This document shows, one piece after another, positions 37,533-46,909 of a stretch of DNA of 64,000 nt. The stretch is from assembly GCA_012034055.1 (NCBI GenBank), contig JAAUSG010000003.1, positions 1 to 64,000 on the forward strand, given 5' to 3'. Positions within the stretch are counted from its first letter, which is position 1; each line of letters starts with the position of its first letter. A model generated the notes under the pieces. It saw nothing but the letters and a program-made list of their open reading frames with translations, did no database searches and had not been told where the DNA came from. This DNA is from Leptolyngbyaceae cyanobacterium RU_5_1 (lineage in GTDB: Bacteria; Cyanobacteriota; Cyanobacteriia; Leptolyngbyales; Leptolyngbyaceae). A program made the position numbers and the translations under genes.

Positions 37533-38096
37533 ATGGATGTCCACGAGAACCCTGACTTGATTAATGATTTCGTTTCACGTCCTCAGCACTTGATTGAAGT
37601 CCTTGAGCAGCTTCAGGCGCAGACAAGCGACACGGTTCCAGGTAGTGTCTACATCTACGATTTGGTTGATCAGCATACTCTCTATGCCAGTTGCTCGGTT
37701 ACAGAGATGCTTGGCTATACAGACGACGAAATTCATGCAATGGGTTCAACGGGTCTGGCAACTCTCATTCATCCGGATGACTTAAATCGAGTTGCAGCGC
37801 ATTACCAACGGTTTACCACCCTGCAGTATGGAGAAGTGATCACTATTCAGTATCGGATGAAACGAGCAGACGGAGCATGGTGCTGGCTGCGTTCGCAGGA
37901 AACGACGTTGGTGCTGGCGATCGCTGGATTTCCACTACAAATCTTAGGGTTGATTCAAGACATTACGCAGCTTTCTCGTTTCAACTCTAGAGAACTTGAT
38001 CGACAGAGCAGATTTTTTAAGCAGCTTGTGTCAACCCAAAGAATAAGAGTTTCCTCAAAGAAACAAAAGCAGCAACTTCTATCAACAGTCAACTAG
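37533..38096 (+). CDS. Single PAS-domain protein
   Basis: 187 residues. Residues about 38-145 form a PAS_3-type domain: YIYDLVDQHTLYASCSVTEM, LGYTDDEIHAMGSTGLATLI, HPDDLNRVAAHYQRF, QYRMKRADGAWCWLRSQET, LGLIQDITQLSR. There is no kinase, cyclase or DNA-binding part, only a basic tail (RIRVSSKKQKQQL). It is divergent from the hybrid kinase with 217 bp between them, so it may modulate that kinase by PAS-PAS pairing; this is inference. Confidence 0.78.
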   Translation: MDVHENPDLINDFVSRPQHLIEVLEQLQAQTSDTVPGSVYIYDLVDQHTLYASCSVTEMLGYTDDEIHAMGSTGLATLIHPDDLNRVAAHYQRFTTLQYGEVITIQYRMKRADGAWCWLRSQETTLVLAIAGFPLQILGLIQDITQLSRFNSRELDRQSRFFKQLVSTQRIRVSSKKQKQQLLSTVN

Positions 38097-38100
38097 TGCA

Positions 38101-38156
38101 AGAAGTCAGAAGTACGAAATCAGAAGTGCGAAATTAGAAGTACGAAGTCAGAAACG
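38101..38156. repeat. Tandem 14-bp repeat
   Basis: About four imperfect copies of a 14-bp unit with AGTCAGAAGTACGAA as the first form follow each other (variants ATCAGAAGTGCGAA, ATTAGAAGTACGAA). The unit is two heptamers, so this is an STRR-type array. It begins five bases after the stop of the PAS gene. Confidence 0.8.
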
Positions 38157-38288
38157 ATTACAGGACAAGCTCTTTACTGACTTTTAACGGGCTAGTTATT
38201 TCTGCCCTGGTGTATTCGTGCAAAACTTTTTCTGATTCACAATTTTGTATGTTTAACAAACTCTCCAATTAAGAAATGAGGTTTTTCA

Positions 38289-38474
38289 ATGATTAGCTGC
38301 CCCTGCTGCTCGAATCAAATGGTACGTCACATTCAGAATCAGAAACTGCACTGGTTCTGTCGTCACTGTTGGCAAGAAATGCCCAATCTGAATAGCGATA
38401 GATGCATTTCAGTTGATTTCGCCAAACGTATTCAAGGAATCAATAGATTGATCCACGCCTATTCTGAATTCTGA
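38289..38474 (+). CDS. Small cyanobacterial zinc-ribbon protein
   Basis: 61 residues. Two knuckles, CPCC (4-7) and CRHC (about 29-32), in MISCPCCSNQMVRHIQNQKL followed by HWFCRHCWQEMPNL, form a zinc ribbon. The 'WFCRHCWQEMP' sequence recurs in small cyanobacterial proteins of unknown function that I recall. The rest is a short helical tail. It is monocistronic by appearance. Confidence 0.7.
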   Translation: MISCPCCSNQMVRHIQNQKLHWFCRHCWQEMPNLNSDRCISVDFAKRIQGINRLIHAYSEF

Positions 38475-38553
38475 TTCCTGAATTCTGCATTGCTTTAATA
38501 GTTTCGTTCAGCCTCAACCCTTGAATCTCCCCTTCTAAAGTGAGATCAGAAGT

Positions 38554-39999
38554 CTATGGCCGTTCACGTCCTTTCATTTTTAGAAACGCGACACATTCTA
38601 TGTGGGAGGTTTGTGGGAAAAAGTCAGCGGGCTGCACGCGCACGAGTTGATAGCTGCCACTTTCACAGAGCCGTTTCAGATCGCGGGCCAGGGTGGCTGG
38701 GTTGCAGCTCACGTAGACGATGCGATCGGGCTGTAGTTGGAAAAGTGTGTCAATCACCGTCTTGCTGCAGCCTTTGCGGGGTGGGTCTAACAGCACGACA
38801 TTGGGCTGGATGTCCAGCGTGGGCAGAACTAGCTCAACGGCTCCGGTATGAAACGTGACATTTTCGATCTGGTTGAGGGCAGCATTGAGCATTGCTTGCT
38901 CAACCGCTTCTGGCTGAATTTCCAGCGCGATCGCCTGTTTGACTCGTTTTGCCAGCGGTAAGGTTAGCGTTCCGATTCCCGAATAGGCATCGACCAGGAT
39001 TTCATCGCCTTGCAAATTTAGCTCATCTACGATCGCCTGTAGCAACGCCTCCGTATTTTCGGTATGAACCTGAAAAAACGTATCGGGGCGAATTTGAAAC
39101 GTCAGTCCCGCAAACTCTTCATGCAAATACGGCTGCCCGGCAATGCAGCGCGTTTCAGAGCCGAAAATGGCATTGGTGCGATCGCCATTGATGTTCAGCG
39201 ATACCCCCACCAACGTTGCATACCGCTCCAGCCAGGCCTGCGCCTGTTCCTCAATCCCAGCCAGGTTGGCATCTTTGACAATCAGCGTCAGCAACATTTC
39301 ACCCGTGCGGCGACCGATCCGCAGTGCCAGATGCCGAATTTTGCCCCGGTGCTTGGTTTCATCGTAAATCCCCCAGCCGCGTGTTTGAATGTCTTGTTTC
39401 ACTTCGGCTAGTAGTGGATTGAGGCGCGGATCTTGAATCGGGCACTGATTCAGGTTGATCAACTGGTGGCTACCTTTCTGGTAATACCCTGCTTGAACCT
39501 GTCCGGTTTGCGATCGCGCCACCGGAAAGGTGACCTTGTTCCGGTAACCCAGCGTCGATGCCACGTTCAGAACTGGATTCACGGTGGGTTGCGAAAACCC
39601 GCCAATCCGCTCCAGGGCTTGAATCACCAAATTTCGCTTGGCCGTTTGCTGATAGTCGTCGCTGACGTGCTGCCACTGACACCCCCCGCATTTGTCGGCC
39701 ACAATGCAGCGCGGACGAATCCGATGGGGAGACGGTTCCAAAAGCTGGTGCAGTTTGCCCTGCGCATACTGAGGTTTGACTCGAACCAAGCGGACGATCG
39801 CGCGATCGCCCGTCACCGTATCGGGCACAAACACCACCCGCTGCTCAAATCGCCCCACACCGCTGCCATCCTCGCTGAGATCGGAAATCACCACTTCAAC
39901 CAATTGCCCCTGCTGCCAGCGATCGTCGGTCTGTTTATCACAATCCTCATCTGCAACCAATGGTTCGGTAGAGTCAACGGCGTCATCTGAGCTAGCCAT
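38554..39999 (-). CDS. rlmD: 23S rRNA (uracil-5-)-methyltransferase, RlmD/RumA type
   Basis: 481 residues. The enzyme methylates a uridine of 23S rRNA at C5 using SAM. After a variable acidic leader (1-30) comes a TRAM domain (about 32-90), then the iron-sulfur cysteines in RCIVADKCGGCQWQHVS (about 97), the SAM site LVDAYSGIGTLTLPLA (about 338), the VLLDPPRKGCSK motif IV (about 405) and the catalytic YVSCNPATLARDLKRL (about 432). RlmCD-like or TrmA-like specificity cannot be excluded, hence the symbol is the family name. Confidence 0.88.
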   Translation of the reverse strand: MASSDDAVDSTEPLVADEDCDKQTDDRWQQGQLVEVVISDLSEDGSGVGRFEQRVVFVPDTVTGDRAIVRLVRVKPQYAQGKLHQLLEPSPHRIRPRCIVADKCGGCQWQHVSDDYQQTAKRNLVIQALERIGGFSQPTVNPVLNVASTLGYRNKVTFPVARSQTGQVQAGYYQKGSHQLINLNQCPIQDPRLNPLLAEVKQDIQTRGWGIYDETKHRGKIRHLALRIGRRTGEMLLTLIVKDANLAGIEEQAQAWLERYATLVGVSLNINGDRTNAIFGSETRCIAGQPYLHEEFAGLTFQIRPDTFFQVHTENTEALLQAIVDELNLQGDEILVDAYSGIGTLTLPLAKRVKQAIALEIQPEAVEQAMLNAALNQIENVTFHTGAVELVLPTLDIQPNVVLLDPPRKGCSKTVIDTLFQLQPDRIVYVSCNPATLARDLKRLCESGSYQLVRVQPADFFPQTSHIECVAFLKMKGRERP

Positions 40000-40379
40000 A
40001 ATGAGTTAAATGTCTCCGTGATGCCAGAATAAACAGAAATTTGGGCAGGAAAGACATCTTAGCAAAGGGACGCGATCGCGGCTATCTATGAACATTCATA
40101 TATCCATAGGAAAATTGTAGTAATTTATTGCGGCCGCATCTTTACACACTGATTAAACTAGAACGAGTTGTCGTAGCTTAGAGGCATCAAAGCTTTTCCC
40201 AGTAGGGATCAGTAGATTTTCGGGATGTTTAAGTTTTAGTTTCAATAAACTCCAGACAGAATCTCACGAGACTAGCAGGCTAAGAGGGTAATCTGTTTTC
40301 CAATACGGGTATATAAGTACACATCCAAATCAGGGTTCATTGCCGCGCTTACCTATGATGTTTCTGGAGAAAACAGTCG
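40000..40379. other. Intergenic stretch before the polysaccharide cluster
   Basis: This 380-bp gap lies between divergent rlmD and the first glycosyltransferase. It is AT-rich at 40080-40260 and should hold the promoter of the cluster; TATATAAG at 40310-40317 is a possible -10 area, without a clear -35. GGAG lies about eleven bases before the ATG at 40380. No ORF or RNA was recognised. Confidence 0.5.
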
Positions 40380-41405
40380 ATGGCGGCTTTAGTGACAAAT
40401 GAACACAGAAATTTCCTGAAGATAATTGACACCTCAAATAACGGTTCGGTATCTTCCCAGTCTCCCCTCGTTTCAGTCGTAATTCCGGCTTATAACGCCG
40501 AGGATTTTATTGAACGAACCCTGCGCTCTGTTCTGGCTCAAACCTACCGGAATATTGAGGTGCTGGTTGTTGATGATGGTTCGACCGATCGCACGGCTGC
40601 AATTGTCAGACGCATCGCTAACCAAGACTCTCGTGTGAGATTGCTACAACAAGTGAATATTGGTGTGGCAGCGGCACGCAATCTGGCTATTCAGCACGCC
40701 AGTGGAGAGTTTATTGCCCCGATTGATGCCGATGACATTTGGTATCCGAAGAACCTGGAAAAGCAGGTGAACTGTGCTCTGGAAGGTGGTTCTTTAGTTG
40801 GGGTTGTTTATTCCTGGTCTGTTTGTATTGATGAAACCGATGCACTGTTGGGTGGAATTCGAGCCTTTTCAATTGAAGGCAATGTGTTTCTCACCTTGCT
40901 ATGCCACAACTTCTTGGGTAATGCCAGTGCATCTCTGATTCGTCGCAGTTGTTTGGAGCAGATTGGCACTTACAACACAAAATTACGGTTGCAGAATGCT
41001 CAGGGCTGTGAAGATTGGGACTTATATTTGCGGATTGCAGAGCATTATCAATTTCGTGTCGTACCAGAGTTTTTGATTGGGTATCGCAAGCTGACGAACA
41101 GTATGTCCCGCGACTATACGGCAATGGCAAATTCCTATTGCTTAGTATTGCAAGCGGTGCAGCAGCAACGCCCCGAAATTCCCAACGTCTTATTTCAGTT
41201 ATCGATTGGGAATTTCTTCATGTATTTGGCGTATGAGTGCGATCGCGTTGGCGATCGTACTCACACGCTCCTGTGGATCCGTCGGGCGCTGCAGTCTGAT
41301 CCGATTACACCGCTAATCCGTCCCAGTTTGTATCGACTTCTACTCAAGAATCTGCGCCCGTCTACGGCGCCGCATCCTGAATCTGAAACACTGAATCCCC
41401 CCTGA
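40380..41405 (+). CDS. Family 2 glycosyltransferase
   Basis: 341 residues. The GT-A fold is plain: SVVIPAYNAEDFIERTLRSV (about residue 30), VEVLVVDDGSTDRTAAIVRR-type nucleotide site, AAARNLAIQHASGEFIAPID followed by ADD for the metal-binding DxD (about 117). The acceptor part contains GCEDWDLYLRIAEHYQF. It transfers a sugar from a nucleotide donor; donor and acceptor are unknown. It heads a cluster of glycosyltransferases and an exporter, so a surface polysaccharide or glycolipid is likely. Confidence 0.88.
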   Translation: MAALVTNEHRNFLKIIDTSNNGSVSSQSPLVSVVIPAYNAEDFIERTLRSVLAQTYRNIEVLVVDDGSTDRTAAIVRRIANQDSRVRLLQQVNIGVAAARNLAIQHASGEFIAPIDADDIWYPKNLEKQVNCALEGGSLVGVVYSWSVCIDETDALLGGIRAFSIEGNVFLTLLCHNFLGNASASLIRRSCLEQIGTYNTKLRLQNAQGCEDWDLYLRIAEHYQFRVVPEFLIGYRKLTNSMSRDYTAMANSYCLVLQAVQQQRPEIPNVLFQLSIGNFFMYLAYECDRVGDRTHTLLWIRRALQSDPITPLIRPSLYRLLLKNLRPSTAPHPESETLNPP

Positions 41406-41445
41406 ACCGGATCAAGGCGATCGCGCTAACCGGTTTCCAGATGGG

Positions 41446-41580
41446 ATGAAGCAACAAATCACAACTCGACTGATGGAGTTGATTGGCAATTGGTTCCATC
41501 GTCTCGTGCCGTTGATAGCTAAATTTCCGGATCAGCGCTCTGGTTTGAAGTATCTGGGTATGAATCGCTGCAAAGGATAG
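41446..41580 (+). CDS. Possible 44-residue leader-type ORF before the ABC exporter
   Basis: ATG 41446 opens a frame (MKQQITTRLMELIGNWFHRL, then VPLIAKFPDQRSGLKYLG) that ends with TAG four bases before the ATG of the ABC exporter. The amphipathic, basic product and the tight spacing suggest translational coupling, but there is only a weak ribosome site (GGG). It may be a remnant of a longer gene. Low certainty. Confidence 0.3.
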   Translation: MKQQITTRLMELIGNWFHRLVPLIAKFPDQRSGLKYLGMNRCKG

Positions 41581-41584
41581 CATC

Positions 41585-43408
41585 ATGCGAGAAATTGAGG
41601 CAATCCGATCGCTGCTCCCACTCCTCAAGCATTACCGGTGGACCATTCCAGTGGTGGTTAGCTTGTGGATTGCATCTTCGATCCTGGAGGGATTTGGGAT
41701 TAGCCTGCTGATTCCATTTCTGCAAAGCTTTGAGCCAACTGCGACCCAAACTGCCAATGCCAATGCTCTAATTCGGTTTCTCAATCAATTATTTGGACAT
41801 TGGCCAATGCAGCAGCGAATGATCATGATTCCGCTTTGCATTTTTGGTTGCATTTTGCTGAAAAACGGTTTGACCTACGGCAACACGGTTTTGCAGAGTT
41901 GGGTGAACACTCGGATTGGGGATCGATTGAGATCGAGGACATTTCGGCAGTTCCTCAGTGTCAGCGATCGCTATCTGGAGTCGCATGACTACAGCCAACT
42001 GTCGAACCTGCTGGGGACGGAAACCTGGAATACCAGCCGCGCGATCGCAATGCTGTTCAATTTGGTTGCCAATGCCTGTACCGTTTTTGTGTTTGTGGTG
42101 ATGTTGCAGTTGATCGCCTGGCAGCTCACCCTGCTGGTGGGTCTGGTGATTGGACTGGTTTCCCTGGGCATTCAGTTTGTCACCCGCTCTGCGAAACGGC
42201 TGGGACAACAGGCTATTGATGCCAATACGGACTTGGCGGCTCGCATGTGGGAAGGGTTGTCCGGGATGCGAGTCATCCGAGCATTCGGGCGTGAACCTTA
42301 TGAACAGGAGCGGTTCGATCGCGCCTCTCGCCAGGTACAGCGAACATTCATGAAACTGGATAGGGTGTCTGCTGCGATCACGCCATTGTATGAAGTGCTA
42401 TCAGCCTTGGTGCTCCTGAGTATTCTGGCGATCGCGCTGCTGCAAAACCAGGCATCGTTACCCACCTTGCTCACCTTTCTGTTCATTCTCTATCGGCTAC
42501 AGCCCCAGGTGCAGCAGTTTGAAACGGCTCGGGTTGGATTGCTGAGTTGGAGCAGTTCCGTGCGAGAAATGACGGCGTTTTTAGACTGCTCCGATAAGCC
42601 CTACATTCGCTCTGGCTCCCTTCCCGTCCCAGGGTTACAGCAAGGGATTTCCTTTCAACACGTTGCCTTCCAGTACAATCCTCACGATCCGCCCGCCTTA
42701 CAGGACATTACCGTTGAGATTCCACGCGGTCAGACAACCGCGTTTGTTGGGCCATCGGGAGCAGGCAAATCCACCCTAATTAACCTGATTTGTCGCTTCT
42801 ACGAACCCACTGAGGGAGTTATTTATGTGGACGATCGCCCACTACAAACCCTTAACTTAGTGGACTGGCGCAACCAGATTGCGATCGTCAGTCAGGATGT
42901 GTATGTGTTCAACGCTAGCGTGCGGGAGAACATTGCCTACGGACGATTAGACGCAACCGAGGCTGAAATTATTGAAGCTGCCCGGTTGGCCAATGCCGAT
43001 GAGTTCATTCGACAACTTCCTCAGGGGTACAACACGCGGGTGGGCGATCGCGGCATTCGGCTGTCTGGTGGGCAACGTCAGCGCATTGCTCTGGCGCGGG
43101 CGATCGTTCGCGATCCCGAAATTTTGATTCTCGATGAAGCGACCAATGCCCTCGACAGCATCTCGGAACACCTGATTCAAGATGCCTTAAACACCCTCAG
43201 CCAGAACCGCACTGTGATTGCGATCGCCCATCGCCTGTCCACGATTGAACATGCGGATCAAATCATTGTGCTGGAACACGGGCGAGTGGTTGAACACGGC
43301 ACCCCGGAGCGATTACTCCAGTGCAAGGGACTCTTTGCGCACCTGTATGCTCTGCAAAACGGCACGGCTCAAAAGCGCGCTTCCCCAACCGAGCATCAAC
43401 CACTCTGA
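41585..43408 (+). CDS. ABC exporter, fused permease and ATPase (MsbA-like)
   Basis: 607 residues. Residues about 15-320 hold six membrane helices (TIPVVVSLWIASSILEGFGI, MIMIPLCIFGCILLK and others). The ATPase follows: Walker A FVGPSGAGKSTLINL (about 394), Q-loop VSQDVYVFN, signature GIRLSGGQRQRIALARAIVR (about 497), Walker B EILILDEATNALDS, switch histidine VIAIAHRLSTIEHAD. It acts as a homodimer exporting lipid-linked or hydrophobic substrates. Its place within the glycosyltransferase genes points to flipping of a polysaccharide or glycolipid intermediate. Confidence 0.92.
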   Translation: MREIEAIRSLLPLLKHYRWTIPVVVSLWIASSILEGFGISLLIPFLQSFEPTATQTANANALIRFLNQLFGHWPMQQRMIMIPLCIFGCILLKNGLTYGNTVLQSWVNTRIGDRLRSRTFRQFLSVSDRYLESHDYSQLSNLLGTETWNTSRAIAMLFNLVANACTVFVFVVMLQLIAWQLTLLVGLVIGLVSLGIQFVTRSAKRLGQQAIDANTDLAARMWEGLSGMRVIRAFGREPYEQERFDRASRQVQRTFMKLDRVSAAITPLYEVLSALVLLSILAIALLQNQASLPTLLTFLFILYRLQPQVQQFETARVGLLSWSSSVREMTAFLDCSDKPYIRSGSLPVPGLQQGISFQHVAFQYNPHDPPALQDITVEIPRGQTTAFVGPSGAGKSTLINLICRFYEPTEGVIYVDDRPLQTLNLVDWRNQIAIVSQDVYVFNASVRENIAYGRLDATEAEIIEAARLANADEFIRQLPQGYNTRVGDRGIRLSGGQRQRIALARAIVRDPEILILDEATNALDSISEHLIQDALNTLSQNRTVIAIAHRLSTIEHADQIIVLEHGRVVEHGTPERLLQCKGLFAHLYALQNGTAQKRASPTEHQPL

Positions 43409-43511
43409 TCCAATCCATCTGAACGACTGTAATTCAAATCCTTGCCAGTTCTAGATCTCCAATGGGTGCAAGTTCTGTGATTGCCAAATTGAACATCACT
43501 CCCCAACGTCT

Positions 43512-44729
43512 ATGCCTTACAGATTGGCTCAAATTGAACTCACCCACCCCCTTCCCACGCTAGAAATTCCTGCAACTCACACTGGACTGGCGATCGTGCT
43601 GCGTTACCGAGATCGCCCAATTGGGTTTCTGATCCGCCCCCTGGACGCCAATCGTCAACTGACCCTGGAGCAGCTAGAGCAGTGGATTGCGCAGGAAATG
43701 GGCACCAAACTCCTGCAAGAAGTCATTCGTCAGGAGCTGCTGCCGCCCCTGGATCTAACAGGCTTTCCGACTCTGACGATCGCCATTTGCACCAAAGATC
43801 GACCCAACAATGTGTTGCGGTTACTCCAATCGCTGTTGCCGTTGCAGCAGGCAGATCGTGCACCCCGCTTCGAGATTTTGGTGGTGGACAATGCCCCTAC
43901 GGACGATCGCACCCAAACCCTGATCGCCTCCCTACCCACGGTTCGCTATATCCGTGAACCCAAAGCAGGGCTGGACTTTGCTCGTAATCGCGCAGTCCAA
44001 GATGCAACCGGGGAACTGTTGGCCTTTCTGGATGATGATGTCACCGTCGATCGCCAGTGGCTGAATGGTTTAATGTCCGCCTGGGCCGAGAACCCCGATG
44101 CGGCGGCTTTTACCGGACTGGTGCTGCCCTATGAACTGGAAACCGAGGCCCAGATTTTGTTTGAGCAACGGGGTGGCTTTCGTCGCGGCTTTGAAAAAAT
44201 CCGGTATGGCAGTACACAACCTGGCAACCCGCTGTATCCCTGTGGTGCCGGAATTTTTGGCGCAGGGTGCAACATGGCGTTCCGACGGCAAGTCCTGCTA
44301 GAACTGGGCGGGTTTGATGATGCCCTGGATACCGGCAAGCCCTTACCGGGCGGTGGTGATCTGGATATTTTCTATCGGGTCATTCGGGCAGGCTATCCCC
44401 TGGTCTATGAACCTCAATATCTGGTTTACCACCAGCACCGACGGGAATTAGCTCAACTGCGCCACCAATATTGGACGTGGGGGCTGGGCATGATGGCATT
44501 TGTAGTCAAGTCGTTGCAGCAGGATCCGCCGTTACGATTTCGCCTGGTGCAGTTGATTGCCTGGTGGTTCAAAGATCAGCTTTGCCAGCTCCAGCAGAGC
44601 ATGATCAGGCAGCACGTCCTATCGCCAGGGATGATTTCGTCAGAATTTTGGGGCGGCATTGTCGGGCTGTTTGGTGAATACCCCCGCTCCCTAAAACGAG
44701 TTGAGCAAATTCGGAGGCAGTGTTCGTGA
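43512..44729 (+). CDS. Family 2 glycosyltransferase with N-terminal extension
   Basis: 405 residues. The first 85 residues (MPYRLAQIELTHPLPTLEIP...) are an extra beta-rich domain shared in style with the next gene. The GT-A domain begins LTIAICTKDRPNNVLRLLQS (about 90), with ILVVDNAPTDDRTQTLI, AGLDFARNRAVQDATGELLA and the metal site FLDDDVTVD (about 175). GAGCNMAFRRQVLLELGGFD and GGGDLDIFYRVIRAGY (about 275) are the acceptor/catalytic segments. The C-terminus is amphipathic and may touch the membrane. Substrates are unknown. Confidence 0.88.
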   Translation: MPYRLAQIELTHPLPTLEIPATHTGLAIVLRYRDRPIGFLIRPLDANRQLTLEQLEQWIAQEMGTKLLQEVIRQELLPPLDLTGFPTLTIAICTKDRPNNVLRLLQSLLPLQQADRAPRFEILVVDNAPTDDRTQTLIASLPTVRYIREPKAGLDFARNRAVQDATGELLAFLDDDVTVDRQWLNGLMSAWAENPDAAAFTGLVLPYELETEAQILFEQRGGFRRGFEKIRYGSTQPGNPLYPCGAGIFGAGCNMAFRRQVLLELGGFDDALDTGKPLPGGGDLDIFYRVIRAGYPLVYEPQYLVYHQHRRELAQLRHQYWTWGLGMMAFVVKSLQQDPPLRFRLVQLIAWWFKDQLCQLQQSMIRQHVLSPGMISSEFWGGIVGLFGEYPRSLKRVEQIRRQCS

Positions 44730-44808
44730 CCCGTTCAATCGGTAAGGCAAGATACGAGATTCTTTTTGAGTGTGAAACTACTTTGCATTACTGGGACGTG
44801 CAAACGGT

Positions 44809-46121
44809 ATGTTGAACCATTGGAGATGGAAAATTCAGCATGTGGAACTCAGTGGAAAACTACCTGATTTGTCTTCTCAGCCTGAATGTGATGGCATATT
44901 TGTTGTTTTCTGGTGGCACCATATTCCACTGGGATACCAGGAGATTTTAGCGCAGCAGTTGCCAGTGCCTGCCAGTCAACTAGTGACCATAGCGGTGCAA
45001 ACGATCGCGCCAACGGTTGGTGACCACTTATTTGCACACGGCTTCAAGGCATCCTTACCAGGCATCTCTACTACTCTGCTTTCTCGACCGGATCGACCGC
45101 CGAATTTTCAAGCATTAATGGCATTGAAAACCCCTTTAGCAGAGCTTGAGCAGCGCTGGGCACACGTTCAGGACTCAATCATGGAGGAATCGGTGTCTGT
45201 AGTGATTTGTACCCGCGATCGCCCCCAGCAATTAGAGAAGTGTTTGCGATCGCTCCAGCAACTCTCTCATCCAGCTGATGAAATCCTGGTAGTTGACAAC
45301 GCGCCAACCTCCAATGCAACTCAACATTTGGTAGAACAAATGCCCACTGTGCGCTATGTGGTAGAACCGCGTCCCGGTCTGAGTGTGGCGCGTAACACAG
45401 GTATCCGCTGTGCCAAAGGCAGCATCATCGTCTTTACAGATGACGACGTAGAAGTTCACACCGACTGGATTGCCCGGCTTCGATACGGCTTTCAAGATCC
45501 AAACGTGATGGTTGTCACTGGGCTAATGTTCCTGCAGAATTGGAGACAGAAGCTCAGGTTGCCTTTCATCGCGGTACATCTGGATTTAAATGGGAATGTC
45601 GTCCTCTAGTATTTGACTCGCACTATTTTGAGGCAAAGAAGCCCTTTGGTGTTCCTGTCTGGCAAATTGGTGCTGGAGCCAACATGGCGCTGCGTCGAAA
45701 GGTTGTAGAACTCGTTGGCGACTTTGATGAACGGTTGGGGGCCGGAGCGTCTGGATGCAGCGAAGATTCCGAATTCTGGTATCGTGTGCTTGCTGCAGGA
45801 TGGTTGTGTCGATACGAGCCAACGGCTGTGATTTACCACTACCACCGTCGAACGATGGATGCTTTGAAGCAGCAGATGTATGCGTATATGCGTGGGCATG
45901 TAGCTGCATTGCTGATTCAGACGACGAAATTGCACCATCTGGGAAACTTATCCCGTCTGCTAGTCAGTTTGCCAAAGTACTACGCTCGATTGATTGTACG
46001 AGGGATAATCAGTGGTTTTCACGGTCGCTACCGCACCATCGCTGTGGAACTTCTGGGCTGCCTGTCAGGAATTAGGTTCTTTCTGCGACATTGGTCAACT
46101 CCCGCTACGGAGGTCGGCTCT
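44809..46121 (+). pseudogene. Family 2 glycosyltransferase, one frameshift, no own stop in frame
   Basis: The first frame (44809-45609) holds an N-terminal domain and the GT-A nucleotide site: SVVICTRDRPQQLEKCLRSL (about 128), VVDNAPTSNATQHL, FTDDDVEVHTDW. The second frame continues with ETEAQVAFHRGTSGFKWECR, GAGANMALRRKVVELVGDF and GCSEDSEFWYRVLAAGW, a close parallel of the previous gene. Adding one C at 45531-45532 (TTCC to TTCCC) gives FPAELETEAQ and one frame. The second frame then runs without stop into the methyltransferase that starts at 46122 with its own ribosome site, so the exact end of this gene is uncertain. The break may be a sequencing error. Confidence 0.75.
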
Positions 46122-46909
46122 ATGTACAAAAAACCGTTGAACGATTTTTTAGCCTGCAATCCTTTTTCCCGTCCCTTCACTCAGGGATTCTTTTACCGGG
46201 AGAAGATGCGGGCGATTCATGCCATTGCGCCCGATCGCCCCTTGCAAAACATTCTGGAAATCGGTGGTGGACAGGGTGGATTAACCGCCCTCCTCTATCC
46301 CCAAGCCCAGATTACAAACCTGGATCTCGATCCTCAATTTGCCCAGGCTGCCTGCAATCAGCAATCGAATGTGCAGTTTGTGCGTGGTGATGCCACCAGG
46401 CTGCCCTTTGCGGATGCCTGCTTTGATGCCGTCACCTGTTCGATGTGCTGGAGCATATTCCCGACGATCGCAAAGCCGCCTCCGAAGCCTTACGAGTCCT
46501 GAAGCCGGGTGGATTTCTTCTGATCAGTACGCCCAATGAAAATTGGCGTTTCCCGTACTACCCAATCATGCAGCCAATCTGCCCGACGGATGCAGACGTA
46601 ATGGCGGCGTGGGGACACGTTCGACGCGGATACACCCTGGCTGAACTAACCACTCTGATTGGGTTACCCTGCCAGAAATCCGCCACGTTCATTAATCCGC
46701 TCACGGTGCTGTGTCATGACATCGCGTTTTCAAAATTGCCAGCGTTGCTGCGTGAATTACTCTGCCTGCTCCTGAGTCCAATGACCTGGCCCAGCTACTG
46801 GTTGCATCAGCCTCAAGCTCAGGGAACTGAAACGGCTGCTGCCTGGGAGAAACAGATGACTAAACAATCTGAATACGCAAGGAGTCAGGCAAGTTGTCTC
46901 AGCCATTAA
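46122..46909 (+). pseudogene. SAM-dependent methyltransferase of the polysaccharide cluster, one frameshift
   Basis: ATG 46122 has GGAGG eight bases upstream. The product starts MYKKPLNDFLACNPFSRPFT; the SAM motif is NILEIGGGQGGLTALLYPQA, then ITNLDLDPQFAQAA and RGDATRLPFADACFDAVTC. Adding one T at 46439-46440 (TGTTCG to TGTTTCG) restores VTCFDVLEHIPDDRKAASEA and LRVLKPGGFLLISTP, typical motifs IV-VI, ending at 46909. It probably methylates a sugar in the product of this cluster. Because the motif order is perfect on both sides of the break, a base-calling error is likely. Confidence 0.75.

Noticed and set aside
45540-46502. Natural glycosyltransferase-methyltransferase fusion
   Set aside because: The methyltransferase has its own GGAGG and ATG at 46122, and both parts carry one-base deletions nearby, so the continuous frame is probably accidental.
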